DNA from: Typha latifolia
Lineage: Eukaryota > Streptophyta > Magnoliopsida > Poales > Typhaceae
DNA: 64,000 nt
Assembly: GCA_019914945.1 (NCBI GenBank)
Contig: CM034113.1
Coordinates: forward strand, 9,167,501 to 9,231,500
Reading direction: 5' to 3'
The notes below the pieces were generated by a model. The model had not been told where the DNA came from. It made no database searches and saw nothing but the letters and a program-made list of their open reading frames with translations. Position 1 is the first letter of the stretch; every line of letters begins with the position of its first letter. The translations under genes were made by a program, and so were the position numbers. Below, one piece after another: positions 1 through 15,305 of this stretch.

Positions 1-68
1 CAAAGAGGTATGCCATTAGACAATAAACATTACTTAAGGAGGAAAAGAGAAACGATTGCAGCTCATGC

Positions 69-805
69 CTCGTAAGTCAAGGTGCCACCAGAAGAACCTG
101 GCTGGCGCAGAGTGACGTTCGAAATAGCCCCATTTGCAGAGAGAATGCAAATAGCTCGTGGGCCCTTCTGGGAGAATGACAATATTCGCGCAGCAACATC
201 CTAGTGGTTCCATAAAAAATATACAAACAACAATTAGTATTTAGTACTCCTCGATCAAGTTCACGCTAGATTGAGATGAAATGGGGGTGGGGATCCAAGG
301 TACAGAAGTAGGAGAGAGTAAACAGTCATCAGCAACGTGGTAACTAGGTCGGCGCGTTACCTCCCCTGTAGCTATGGTCACAACATGCGGTGTGAAGTTC
401 CCTCCAGCAGAGAATGCAAACCAACCCCCTTCACAAGCACAAATTTAAAAAAAAAAATTCAGATGAGAAAAAAGATAGAAGAACCACTAACAAAAGACTG
501 GGAGGAAAAAAAAACTCAATTTTGAAATATAAAGACCAGAAGATTTCCCATGTTTCCTTGGGGAACAGCTCGAAAAAGGAAAACAGTGGGCAACACAAGT
601 TTCTTCACAAGGAACTTACAAAAGGCCTGTATCCAAATAAGAGGAGATGAGCTGTTACCACATTGAATAAAGTAGGCAACTCTGCCAACAATTAAAGCTC
701 AAATTGGCACGAGTTGCTCGTGATAATCAAATTGTGATAAACTAAAGCCAAGGAAGATACAAATTTTGAAGAAGAAATACGCCTTTTTTCTTCATAAGAA
801 AGAAA

Positions 806-838
<33 letters not shown>

Positions 839-1351
839 GATGGACTCTCCTGTTTAATATCAGGTAAATTGAAATCTAAAGTACAAAGAAAGGGAATAAC
901 AAAGATGGTCGGGGGAGAAGTGGAAGAAGAGGAACTAACCGAGAGCAGCGAGGAGCTGGCGTCTGCCGGAGCCAGGTGGCCGCCCTCTACCCCGTTTGGC
1001 GGAGAAGTCAGAGGAGGAAAGTGGAGAGAACGTATCTGGAGACAGCACAAGACCCATTCCGTCATACTTTTTCGGCCTTCCCCGCTTCTTTCTTGCCGGA
1101 TCCTCGCCGCTGCCGCTTCCCGTGCCCATTCCCATGCTCGAGACATCCGGTGGCGCTCCAGTTTCGCTCACAAAACCGACCTGTCCAGCTGGTGGGGATG
1201 GGGTGGGGGACGGAGAAGGCGATGGAGTCGAGGACGGGGACTCCTTCGCTCTTCCTCCGCCTCCCCCCTCTCCGGCTTCACCTGCTTCAACTCGAACTCT
1301 GCCTACGCCTTCAGACCCCGATACCATCATCATACTCTCTCTTTCTTCCAT
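69..1351 (-). CDS. AT-hook motif nuclear-localized (AHL) protein, 5' part only
   Basis: Three exons read on the minus strand: 1351-940, 428-361 and 200-69; the rest lies beyond the left edge. Phases join cleanly. Exon 1 encodes an acidic/Ser-Pro-rich leader, then two AT-hooks, KKRGRPKK at about residues 88-95 and KRGRGRPPG at about 119-127, which bind the minor groove of AT-rich DNA. Exons 2 and 3 give the start of the PPC/DUF296 domain (GNFTPHVVTIATGE, then DVAARILSFSQKGPRAICIL). The PPC domain makes AHL proteins trimerise and bind other nuclear factors. Two hooks put it in the group with Type I plus Type II hooks. The third exon would end at GAG|GCATGA, a GC donor, which is unusual. The start codon is followed by a run of Met residues; the leader upstream holds a long (GA)n tract. 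The family call is firm; the exact paralogue is not. Confidence 0.93.
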
Positions 1352-1411
1352 GCAAACAGATGCAAAAGAGAGAACTCAAAACAAATAGCTCCTTTCCTAT
1401 GAAAAACTAGC

Positions 1412-1415
<4 letters not shown>

Positions 1416-1470
<55 letters not shown>
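1416..1470. repeat. (GA)n microsatellite in the AHL leader/promoter
   Basis: About 27 uninterrupted GA units, 65 bases upstream of the AHL start codon, so probably in its 5' untranslated leader. GA/CT tracts in plant leaders are bound by BBR/BPC factors; that role here is inference. Confidence 0.9.
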
Positions 1471-5490
<4,020 letters not shown>

Positions 5491-8400
5491 TTATGAATCA
5501 GGTTTAGGAGAATCAGGTTTAGGAGAAACATCCAAGTAATGGTTGTACATCCTCCACCAATTCTCCGATGCCTCCTCAACCGTTCGATATGTCCAGAGAT
5601 GTGGCTTAGCCTTCTCTCGAGCTTCTAGAATCTCCTGCAATACGTGCAGATTGAGAGAGCTATATTGCACCTTGTAGAGAGAACTCAGAAAATGAAGAGC
5701 ACTGCACTGATTTACAACGGGATATCTTTGTTGGGTACATAAATCCTCATAATCACAACAAGGACTTAGAAATACACAAGCTTTAATAAGTGCAGGTTGA
5801 GAGAGCTATTTTGCAGCAAGTAGAGAGAAGTTAGAACAGAAAGCAGCATACTAAGTACATAGAAGTAAAGAAAGACTCATAATCATGGTGGTTAGATGAG
5901 ATGGAGTGGTTTTCAATTATGACGAGCAGTTAGAAATGCCAACACATAAGGGCTTTGCCCCATAATTCACTAAGATAAGTTCATTGAAAATCCACTAAGA
6001 TGAAAATTCTCACTCTTCTATGTTTTTGCAGAAGTTTGCTGTAACTCCAAGTTTGCATTTTGTGCATGCCCAGTAGAATTTCTGATATATATTTGTAAAC
6101 TCTAATTCTAGCACAATCAATTGATTGCCTGGACAAACTACTTCTGCAAGCATATGCCATTTATTGATGCCTTAAAAGTTCAAATCAGGTTCTCACATCA
6201 TGCGACAGTGAAAACACACTGGCATAAGAATGTGTTTCCTCTATTGGTGCAAGGAAGTTTGCTAGGATTAATCAGATTTGGAACTTAGCTTTGTGGTCTA
6301 ACATTTTTAGTTTTTTACCCAATAATGGGCAAAGCAATGTGAAGGGTTCAACTGGCATCTCCTTATAAACCAAGCCAGATGGGCCATAAATTTAATGGGT
6401 TAGATCAAGTACATTTGTTTACTCAGTAGTCAGTTCTAACTTCTAACTTTTGATATCAATAAATGGTACACTCAGTTCAGGTATCAATTCATAACTAGCT
6501 CTAACCAAGGGTCAAAAACTTGAAAGGTTGGACCTTGTAAGGGTCCACTGCCACATTGTCAAGTCAATCCCTATAAACTTAAAGTACAGGTTACATGCTG
6601 ATAAACCTGTATTTGGATTTATTCAGGTCTTGCCAACTCAACTAGTTGCTTATTATTAATATAAAGCAGCATTATCAAGGATGGTCAACTAACAGCATAA
6701 TCATTTCAGTGCTTGAATGCTTTTCAACCCATAACATTGCTCTTTTTCAATGATATCTTAAAACCACCATACTTACTACTTTATAAGCTACATGCTTACT
6801 CTTTCTCTACTAAACTTTCTAACATACTTCTAACATTCACCAAAACTACGCTATACAAAGATGCATCTCATTTCATATGCTTGTCTCTTGCTATGGTAGG
6901 ATATATCCATCAAGAAGGGCAGCAGAAGATTAATTTAAATTGAATATGATGCTATCATCAATTGGCTCAACTCCTTATATAGTCAAAAAATTGATGTGAG
7001 AGTAGGGTGATTTAGCCAAAACAATCCCTAGCAGCAGTGCCCATAAATAGTTTAAAGGCCATTGTAATATTTGTTTTGATGATCCTAGATAATCCTTCTA
7101 TACAAGAAAATCTAACCAAATTTCTCTATAATTTTAGTTCTAGCTGCCTAGTAGTCAGCTACTAGATAAGGATCCTAGATAATCCTTGAACTTTAACCTC
7201 AGACTTTTTAAGCTTCACTCAAGGACAAACTAGGCAGTCTGGGATCCTTCATTGAAAGCCTTGCATCAGCAAGACTTGATCAAGCATTATCACATTTACC
7301 GGTTAGAGATCTTTTAAGAACATACAAAAAGTTGTCAATGAGAAGGATCTAATTAACTCCTGAAGCCATACAACAGCAGTCTAATTCAATCACGAAAAAT
7401 AAGAATGGCAACTGTAAGGCATGGTTAGATCAGTAAAATATCCAGGGAAATGATTATCAGCTAATAGAAGCAATACTACAAAACATGAATATCCAGGGAA
7501 ATGATTAGCAACTGTAAGCATGATTAGTTCTGTAAAATGTCCAGGGAACTGATTATCCGCTAATAGAACTCATGCTACCAAACATGAATATCCAGGGAAA
7601 TGATTATCAACTGTAAATGTGATTAGCTCTGTAAAATATCCAGGGAAATGGTTACCAGCTAATAGGAGTTATGCTACCAAACATGAATAGGGGTTTTATG
7701 AAACCAGTTTTGCATGATCTCCGCTACATTTGTTCCCAGCCATATTGTCAAGGACAGCCAAACACAATAATGAAATTGTGGAAGATGTATTTCATAGCAC
7801 CAAGTAAATCCACTATAAAGCCTAACCTGAACCTCAGAAGACCTTTTGGTTTTCAGACTCAAACAATCAAATAGTGCATTCCACTTTCCAAAACAATTGT
7901 CAAATTCTCCATATCTGTAATATTGTTGCATCTGATGAAATGGAGCTGCCATATATTGAGATACGGAGAGTATCAGTTTATGCTATAGTTCCACTCAACA
8001 TAATACAACAAAACTCAAACTAGACTAATAAATATATGGCAAGTTGAATTAATAGTCAATTCTATCCTGTATAAAATACAATAACTTTTAACGAAATTAA
8101 GATATTAGAAAAGTTTCAACTGCCTATTCCTGTATTTTCAGTACCCAAAATTTCAATGTCAAATCAATAGAAAGATGGATATGGATAAATGCGAGAAGAA
8201 TCTATAGTAATTGTCAAATTCCTGATACCTGTTACATTGTAGCATCAGTAGTGATAATAATACTTTCAACTTCCTGATCACATAGTAGTCCGCCAAATCA
8301 CAATCACATATACTATTACAGAATTGTAGAATCTAGATATTTGTTATTCCTTTATTATGCTAAATGAACAAGCATTAAGGAGAGAAATCAAGCGATCCAA

Positions 8401-9310
8401 CATAAATATGAGAACCACAAACATTAAAAAAAAAATTCTGACCTTTGGACAGTTATTTCTTACTGAAAGAGAAAACGGAAACGATATTAATGAAGTAACA
8501 TTTACTGTCTATAACGCAACTCTAATCTACTCATCACCTTGACTCTTTTGTCGAGTTATAGCAACGGAAATGCTTGGATTTTAAGTAGCATGAGAAATGC
8601 GATCTTTATTCCTTAATAAGGTCCCATTCTCATAAAGATAAACTTTTACCAGTCTATAGGAAGTTAATTATGATGTAACCTCCAGCAACTAGTAGATGGT
8701 TTACAAACATGAGATTTAGTTTTAGGGGGGCTAATGGAGCAAAAGTCACAGATAAAAGAGCACATATTTCTCGGGGCAGCTGCCACTAGTAAATACCGAT
8801 CCTCAAAAATCTATATCATGACGTGCAAAGGAAATTATGTATCTTTAATGGCAAGATAAAGACGTACTAGATGGCAAAAGCAAGTTTTCTTACAGGTCAT
8901 TTGGAAAGATGTAAACTCTTCATCTTGCCTCGAGTGTTGTACACATACAAGCTAATTAATGTCCTAAACTCTTACTATTTGGAATATAGATCTTAATTTT
9001 GTGCGCAGCTATCTATTATTTGAAGTTAAGTTTCAGTTTAGCTCATTAGCTAGATTGAAACTGAATCTATCTTTCAGTTGAAATCCAGAACTACAGCTAG
9101 ACTCTTTTAGATCTGAATTTAGCGCACGAAGATCATCACCATTGCGCACCGTCTAAAATTTCAATTTCGAATTCGAGAAGAAAAATAATGGAGCAAGAAG
9201 AGAGAGGACGGACAGTAGCAGAACCAAAGAGCATCGAAGCATTTGGTGCAGGACAGCCGCGAGGAGCTGCTGTTGGTGGGAGATGCCTTTTCCTTTGTAG
9301 TTGGATCCAT
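5491..9310 (-). CDS. DUF3128 / UPF0545 (C22orf39, PANTS-like) family small protein
   Basis: Three exons, 9310-9214, 7945-7827 and 5634-5491, joined in phase, give a 119-residue protein. Each intron has a usable GT donor and AG acceptor; the introns are about 1.3 and 2.2 kb. Exon 1 encodes a short Ser-rich start and the motif CTKCFDALWFCY; exon 2 gives SPFHQMQQYYRYGEFDNCFG and KWNALFDCLSLKTKRSSEVQ; exon 3 gives EILEAREKAKPHLWTYRT and ends with two SPKPD repeats before TAA. The paired cysteines and aromatic residues are those of the small DUF3128 family (UPF0545), which includes animal C22orf39. Plant members are uncharacterised; animal relatives are small proteins with Cys pairs like those of CHCH-type proteins. 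No function is claimed. The gene is too fragmented for any single long reading frame, so it is easily missed. Confidence 0.85.
7407..7690. repeat. Minisatellite of alternating 51/48-base half-units
   Basis: The core TCCAGGGAA recurs at 7441, 7492, 7540, 7591 and 7639, spacing 51, 48, 51, 48, so the true unit is 99 bases made of two related halves. One half carries CTAATAGAA and CATGAATA, the other CAACTGTAA and GTAAAATA. A partial half-unit precedes the first core. It lies in intron 2 of the DUF3128-type gene, right beside exon 2. Confidence 0.85.
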
Positions 9311-10427
9311 GTATCAAGGGCTCAGACAAGGGGAAGAAAGAAGAGGCGAAAGGAAGCAGCAGTGAGATCAGAGAGCTCGAGTGAACGGCTCTAAATGGAC
9401 GATGGGATTATGGGAATGGTCAATGGGTTAGGCTCAGATAAGGCCTGAAAATAAAAGCCAGGCCTGCAAGAAAGGCCCTACCCAGAGAGACGGACAGACA
9501 AGACAGACAGACAAACCATGGGTAGGTTTTGCCTAGGAGCAGGAGCTTGATCAACTAAGCCCACACCAAGCTTGTTAATGGGCCCAAGGCCAGATGACCC
9601 AGTCCAAGCTCGTCAAAAGAACTAATTATTTTGGATTTATTTTTGTTTCGATAAAGTAAAATTTAAAATACAAATACGGCATATCTCTACCTGTATGATA
9701 TGCTCTCGATATATTTTACGTTGCTATGTGCCTATGCACCATTCTGAACAACTAGTTCCCGATTTCCAGCTGCGACAAATCATGAGGTAAATCAATACAG
9801 ATCCGTCCAACGAGGGAACACCATTGAAAATATGAAAAGGTTAAAAACACGAGGGAAGATTCGACTAAACATGCTCTCCTTCCTTCTCCCATGTGAAAAA
9901 AATAACACAAACAATGCCTTGTTAACTAGTTGTTATCCCCGAATATGTTCTCTCCCAGTATTATAAATGTTTCAAAACGATTTTAAGATTGATAGTAGCC
10001 AGTCGCTGTCGTCTTCTATCTGTCCCAACATGTCGTCGGCCGACCCCGACCGCACTCAAAGGTGCGCCGCGTCATGCTACTAATTGACCTCCTATCGATG
10101 ATGTCTATTTATTTATCTTTCTCTACCTCGTCCGGTCTCTCTACAGTCTTCTGCCCGCATCACCAACGGATATAATTATTGTTATACTAGCAACAAGTCT
10201 AATATTGCTGCTGTGCTGCGGCGCCTCCCCCTCCCCCTTCCTTTTTTCTGAACTTCGACATGACTGATCGATAGAGGTGAATGGATTAGCTGCCAACCTA
10301 TTTACCACCGTCATCTGCTTCCTCCCTTTCTTCTACCGGATGCTCATACACGGCTGAGGCCCCCCCCCCCCCCGCCTCCAAATTCGTCGAGATCTGGCAT
10401 AAAATTAGGGTCTTCAAATCAAAATCC
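9311..10427. other. Spacer between divergent DUF3128-type and DUF668 genes
   Basis: The two genes are transcribed away from each other, so both promoters must lie here. A run of 14 C at about 10361-10374 sits some 55 bases before the DUF668 start codon, probably in its leader. No other gene was recognised. Confidence 0.6.
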
Positions 10428-12059
10428 ATGAGGAATCTGAATTCAGAGTCGTGGTTTGGTCGCGTGGGGCTGACGCGTGGGAACGCGGAAAGGGTGACCA
10501 TCGGGGTGCTGGCCTTTGAGATAGCGAGCCTCCTGTCCAAGACCGCACACCTTTGGCACTCCCTCGACGACGACCACATCGTCAGACTCAGGGACGAGGT
10601 CCTGCGTCTCGAGGGAGTCAGGAAGCTCGTCTCCGACGACGACGACTTCCTCCTTGGTCTCGCTCTCGCCGAGATGACCCACTCCGTCGGCCTCTTGTCC
10701 CGCTCCGTCGCGAGGCTGGGGAAGCGGTGCTCCGACCCCCTGCTGCAGCAGTTCGACCTCCTCTTCGCTGATCTGATCAAGAACGACGCCGATCCGTATG
10801 GCCTCCGGTACGCTGCCGGGAAGAAGATGGAGCGCAAGGTCAAGAAGATGGAGCGGTTGGTCGCGGCCACCTCCAACCTTTACCAGGAACTGGAGGTGCT
10901 TGGGGAGCTGGAGCAGGCACTGAGGAGGCCGCAGGCGAGCACCGAATTCCGTCAGAAAGTTGTTTGGCAGCGGCAGGAGGTCAAGTACCTGCGAGGCCTC
11001 TCTTTGTGGAACCGCACCCACGATTACACCGTCCGCCTCCTAGGTAGATCCCTCTTCACGATCGTGGCCAGGATCAAGACCGTCTTCGGCTTCGAACAGA
11101 GTGAAGCCGCTGAATTAGCCCGTGGCCGGCTCACTCGCAGCTACTCCACTGGGCTGATGCACTCCTCTGTTCATCCGTCCGACATCCAGAGGTTCTCTTC
11201 CGGTCCTCTCAAGATGTCAGGTGGGAGATCCAGACCGATTACTGCCAGCGGAGACGTTCCTCGCAGTCGTCTGCCTCCTTCTGGAAAGAAGAAGGAGAAT
11301 TTGAAAACCAAGTGGCCTGTTAGTGGAATGCCGTTCAAGGGGTGTATGGTCCGCGGAACTGAGTCTCCAGTCCTACAGAGCTGCATACTATTAGACAGCG
11401 GCATCCAAAGGTCAGACGAGGTGCAGGTGGATGTTGTTGAGGTAGAAGACGCTTGCACTGAAAGTCTTCAATTTGGTGGCAGCATTTCGAACATGAAGCT
11501 CTCCCTCTCCATGTTTGCGTCGAAGAGTAAGTTTTTAAACGCGCCGCCTTCAACGTTGGGTGCTGCAGCTTTGCCTCTGCATTATGCGAATGTGATAATC
11601 GTAATCGAGAAGCTTGTGATGTCTCCCCATCTGATCGGTCTGGATGCAAGAGATGATTTGTACGATATGCTGCCTACCAGTATAAGAGCAGCTCTGAGGG
11701 CGAGATTGAAGTCCTATGCTAAAAATTTGGCCTCATCTGTCTATGATCCTGCTCTGGCAGCAGAATGGACGGAGGCCATAACAAGGATCTTAGAGTGGTT
11801 GGCTCCGCTTGCTCATAACATGATTAGGTGGCAGTCCGAGCGGAATTTTGAGCAGCGGCAGCATGTTTCTTCCGGCACCAATATCCTACTGCTGCAGACC
11901 CTCTACTTTGCAAATCAATTGAAGACTGAAGCTGCGATAACTGAACTGCTTGTTGGCCTGAACTATTTATGGAGATATGGAAGGGAACTCAGTGCAAATG
12001 CCACACTAGAGTGCGTTAGCAGCAGAAACTTTGATGATTCTGTGGATTCCAGACTATGA
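10428..12059 (+). CDS. DUF3475/DUF668 protein (PSK SIMULATOR-like)
   Basis: Single-exon frame of 543 residues. The N-terminal DUF3475 spans about residues 25-84 (GVLAFEIASLLSKTAHLWHS), followed by a helical, charged region to about 225. A Ser/Lys-rich linker runs to about 370. DUF668 spans about 376-465 (TLGAAALPLHYANVIIVIEK, then DLYDMLPTSIRAALRARLKS). A final helical segment ends in a Ser-rich tail. Plant PSI proteins with this architecture are linked to phytosulfokine growth signalling and are often N-myristoylated; this copy starts MRNLN, not MG, so it belongs to the non-myristoylated group. The first ATG was taken because DUF3475 begins soon after it and the upstream sequence is a C-rich leader. 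Intronless structure fits one clade of the family. Coding GC is much higher than in the flanks. Confidence 0.93.
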   Translation: MRNLNSESWFGRVGLTRGNAERVTIGVLAFEIASLLSKTAHLWHSLDDDHIVRLRDEVLRLEGVRKLVSDDDDFLLGLALAEMTHSVGLLSRSVARLGKRCSDPLLQQFDLLFADLIKNDADPYGLRYAAGKKMERKVKKMERLVAATSNLYQELEVLGELEQALRRPQASTEFRQKVVWQRQEVKYLRGLSLWNRTHDYTVRLLGRSLFTIVARIKTVFGFEQSEAAELARGRLTRSYSTGLMHSSVHPSDIQRFSSGPLKMSGGRSRPITASGDVPRSRLPPSGKKKENLKTKWPVSGMPFKGCMVRGTESPVLQSCILLDSGIQRSDEVQVDVVEVEDACTESLQFGGSISNMKLSLSMFASKSKFLNAPPSTLGAAALPLHYANVIIVIEKLVMSPHLIGLDARDDLYDMLPTSIRAALRARLKSYAKNLASSVYDPALAAEWTEAITRILEWLAPLAHNMIRWQSERNFEQRQHVSSGTNILLLQTLYFANQLKTEAAITELLVGLNYLWRYGRELSANATLECVSSRNFDDSVDSRL

Positions 12060-14071
12060 CATATACATTTGACCTACAATTGATTGCGTTAACATTGGGC
12101 AGTGGAATCAGTATATATATATATATATATATATTTTTCAAGCTTCTTTCACCACGCAGTAGGTAGTAGATCTTGTTGAGTTGATCAAAATGGTGGTGGA
12201 TGACACGTTTTGAAGTCTGTTCATTGGATACATTCCTGGTGCTTTTCATTCATTTTTAACCATTATCTAAAACAAACAGCAGTTCTCAAGTTCTGCTCAC
12301 TCGATCTACTTGGGGGTTTGCCAAACGTTCCTCACCTGATCAATGTTCTTGTCTCTCCTACTTAAACAATTTGTAAGAGTTTACTAAGGTTTGAGTCCTA
12401 AAGAAGGAAATGAATGTAACACATACTTCTTCTCAGAATCTCCTGAATTGGGTCAGCTTACCATTCGGTGCAGGCTATCAAAGCCTTGTCTAAATAGCGT
12501 CCTCTCACTACCTTATGGTTCATGCTTTCCTGGTGTTACTTCCTTTTCCCATTCCTTGTGATATAAAGCACGAGAAGAGCAAACTAGCAGAAGCAGCGGA
12601 TAAGTTTGTCCTGCGATCAATTAACGTTGTTGCAAGTTCCCATCTTAATAACTTCCGGTTGTTTCTTTGTAGTAGAAATATTCGGCGCAGTATCCAGTGC
12701 ATTCTGTATTGTTTCAAGCAGATTGTTAGTCCTCCATGTCGTCAGTACGGAACAACATTCCTGAGAGGATATGTAGAAAAAAGGATCTTCAAAACATGAA
12801 TGACTGACCTATTGGCCGGTATGCACACTGTGTATGGAGTTGCGGGAGGGAATTTTAAGTAAAAGTGATGCCGGATAGTGTCAGCAGCGGGTCCTTAATT
12901 GTTTGCTGATATATAATTTTCAACCGCATTGATTATTAAATGATGAGAATAACAATCATTTTGGCCAAGAATGCGTGGCATTAATGCAAAAGACAAATCA
13001 GATCAGTGCTTCACCCAGTGAGCAATACGTTGATCCTGCAGGTTGGTCCAGCATGAACGACACCCAAACTTTCAGAATCCGTGAATCAGAGATGCTCGAA
13101 TATATATATATATATTTGTTCCGCTGACTCCATTTAGTAGGCCTAGTACTTGTTTCTTGTTTCAGTGTTGTGCACTGGAAAGAAAGCATTTTAAGCACAT
13201 GGTATTGTTTGGTATCTTATTCAGTAAAAAGTAGAAGTTGATTGGAGAAAATAGGTTTTGGTCCAAAACCTTGGTATATATGTAAGGTGCTCACCACGAG
13301 ATAGATACAAATAAAAGAGATCAATAGTAATAAATAAAAACAAATTATAATATGCGCAAGCTAATATAAAGATCCCGACTGATTTAGATCAGTTTGATAT
13401 TAACAAACTAAATAGGAGATAGAATCTTGCTAATAGCCATCGCCAAATGAACGGTGGTGGGTTCAATCACCCTGAATTTGGACTCAAATATTGAAATCGA
13501 GTGGAGTAAAGATCTTTGTAAAAATATATACACTTTGATCCGTAGACATACATCTCGATTAATAATCTTCTCCTCAATAAAATAATAATCAATCTTTATG
13601 TGTTCAACCCTGGCTTGAAACACGACACAGTATTAGATGCAAATACCATATGAATGTTTGTAAGAGCATTCAAAGAAAATATAACTGGGCCACTACCATA
13701 GCTAATGACTGATACTCCACCTCTGTGCATTATATTCAACATTCACAGCATATCCTGTTAATTGTTCGAGATATAAGCTTGTGAGTGAGATTTTGGTTCA
13801 TGAATGTTTGAAACAATAGTGAAGGCGTGGGGAGGGAGGAGTTTAAGTTGTGAGATGAGATTGGAGATCAAACAATCTCACCTTTCCGGGCCTGATAGTT
13901 TGAAACAAAGACCAACAAGGTTTGCACGGCCGATTCGATTTACCAGGCTGTACAGGCCGAGGCCTTTTCTATCATATATCAAACCGAGACGGAGGCCTGA
14001 AAAATTCTGAGATTAGCTACTAGGCCACTAGGGTTTATTAACCGGTCTGGTTTGGGTTCGAGTGTGTGGCC
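12060..14071. other. Spacer, no gene recognised
   Basis: 3' untranslated sequence of the DUF668 gene followed by AT-rich spacer. Short (TA)n runs at about 12113-12134 and 13099-13116. Nothing coding was recognised. Confidence 0.6.
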
Positions 14072-15305
14072 ATGGCGACTCGGTTCCTCCATCGATCCTT
14101 CCCTCATCGATCTCCTATTCTCCTCCTACGGCGCACCAACCAGACCGCGGCTTCTTCTCCTCCTCCGGCGAATCGGAGGTACCCTCCTCCGGCGCCGCAT
14201 GAGTTCTCGAAGCCGTGCGGATACCTGGGGAGTTGGACGCCGACGAAGGAGCCCCGGGAGGCGGAGGCGAGGTTGGAGCGGCTTCGGCGAGACTATGCGA
14301 GGCAGGTGAAGCAGCTGCGGAAGGAGTACGCCTACGAGATGGAGATGCAGCGGATGGAGAAGCAGCGCAAGGATGACGCCCGCCGCGAGGCCGCCCGCCT
14401 CGCAAATGAGGAGAGGAAGGCGTCCAAGGCCGCCGCTGCGAAGACCCGCGCTGCCGAGCGCATGGTAGTGGAGGAGGAGTTCCGGCAAGCCCTTGTAAAC
14501 CTCCTTCTATCTATCTTAGTCCGTGATGCTCTTTTTAATCGAATAACTAAGTTGGAACTTGTCAACCTGTTATAGATGGAAGAGATTTCCAGAGATTGAC
14601 ACCTAAAACCTTGACGTTGTTCTCTAGATACTTGGTCGATAGTTTGTCACTCAGGAATGATCGCCCCATTCACCACCCCTCTTACAGTCAAAATTAGGTT
14701 TGTGATCTCACCTTTCGCTTTAAAGAATTGGTGACTTCGCTTCCCACGAGATCTATCATTTCCTTTCTCACCTCTTCCATTTGGCAATTATCACACCATA
14801 AACCAGTTAAGAACTCTTCTATTTAGCTTGTAACAGAATCATTCCTGAATCACCGGACATCTGCAGCTCGGAATTGAGCTATTTAGATTACAGATGTCAT
14901 TAGTTGCTTACCGTCGTAGAGAAATTGAGCTGGGTCCCTTTGCATTTATTTCTGTCACCTGAGATTTCTTCAATCCATACTGATCATGTGTCTTGACGAA
15001 TGCCTGTAAACATATGTATTAGATTGTCTCGTGCTTTCTATTTTGGACTATGCGTTTAAATTCCTTCTTTTTATGCATTTAGATTCATTTGACATATTTT
15101 GCCTTTCCTACTTATCACAATCATTTGACAACAGTTAAAAGAAAGAGCTGAGAAATTGGAAAACTGGAAAGCGAAAGAGAAAATGAAGGAGGAGAAGAAG
15201 AACGGAAAGAAAGAGCTTTTGCGTCAGCAAAGTTCAATGTGGATTTCAGTGGAAAACTTGGAGAAGAGAGTACTGGAGGCAATAGTCGATACAACACCAC
15301 TCTAG
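14072..15305 (+). CDS. Mitochondrial coiled-coil protein, possibly mitoribosomal mS26-like
   Basis: Two exons, 14072-14494 and 15135-15305, joined in phase 0, give 197 residues. The first 45 residues hold many Arg and Ser and no acidic residue, a good mitochondrial presequence (MATRFLHRSFPHRSPILLLR). From about residue 66 to 170 the protein is a long charged helix rich in Arg, Glu, Lys and Ala (RRDYARQVKQLRKEYAYEME). The end is compact: SSMWISVENLEKRVLEAIVD then TTPL and TAG. The upstream in-frame GTG is ignored in favour of the ATG at 14072. I recall this architecture from plant proteins of the small mitoribosomal subunit (mS26-type), but the link is from shape and ending only. Without the splice the first exon would run into the intron and stop after LLLSILVRD. 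Confidence 0.8.

Noticed and set aside
869..1402. Three overlapping plus-strand frames across the AHL first exon
   Set aside because: They are shadows of the GC-rich minus-strand AHL exon, which has two clear AT-hooks.
7407..7690. CRISPR-like spaced repeats
   Set aside because: Units are contiguous and related throughout, with no unique spacers; it is a plant minisatellite.
9188..9394. Plus-strand 68-residue frame
   Set aside because: It overlaps exon 1 of the minus-strand DUF3128-type gene, which has family motifs and phase support.
10298..11021. Long minus-strand frames over the DUF668 gene
   Set aside because: Antisense shadows of a high-GC coding exon with no domain.
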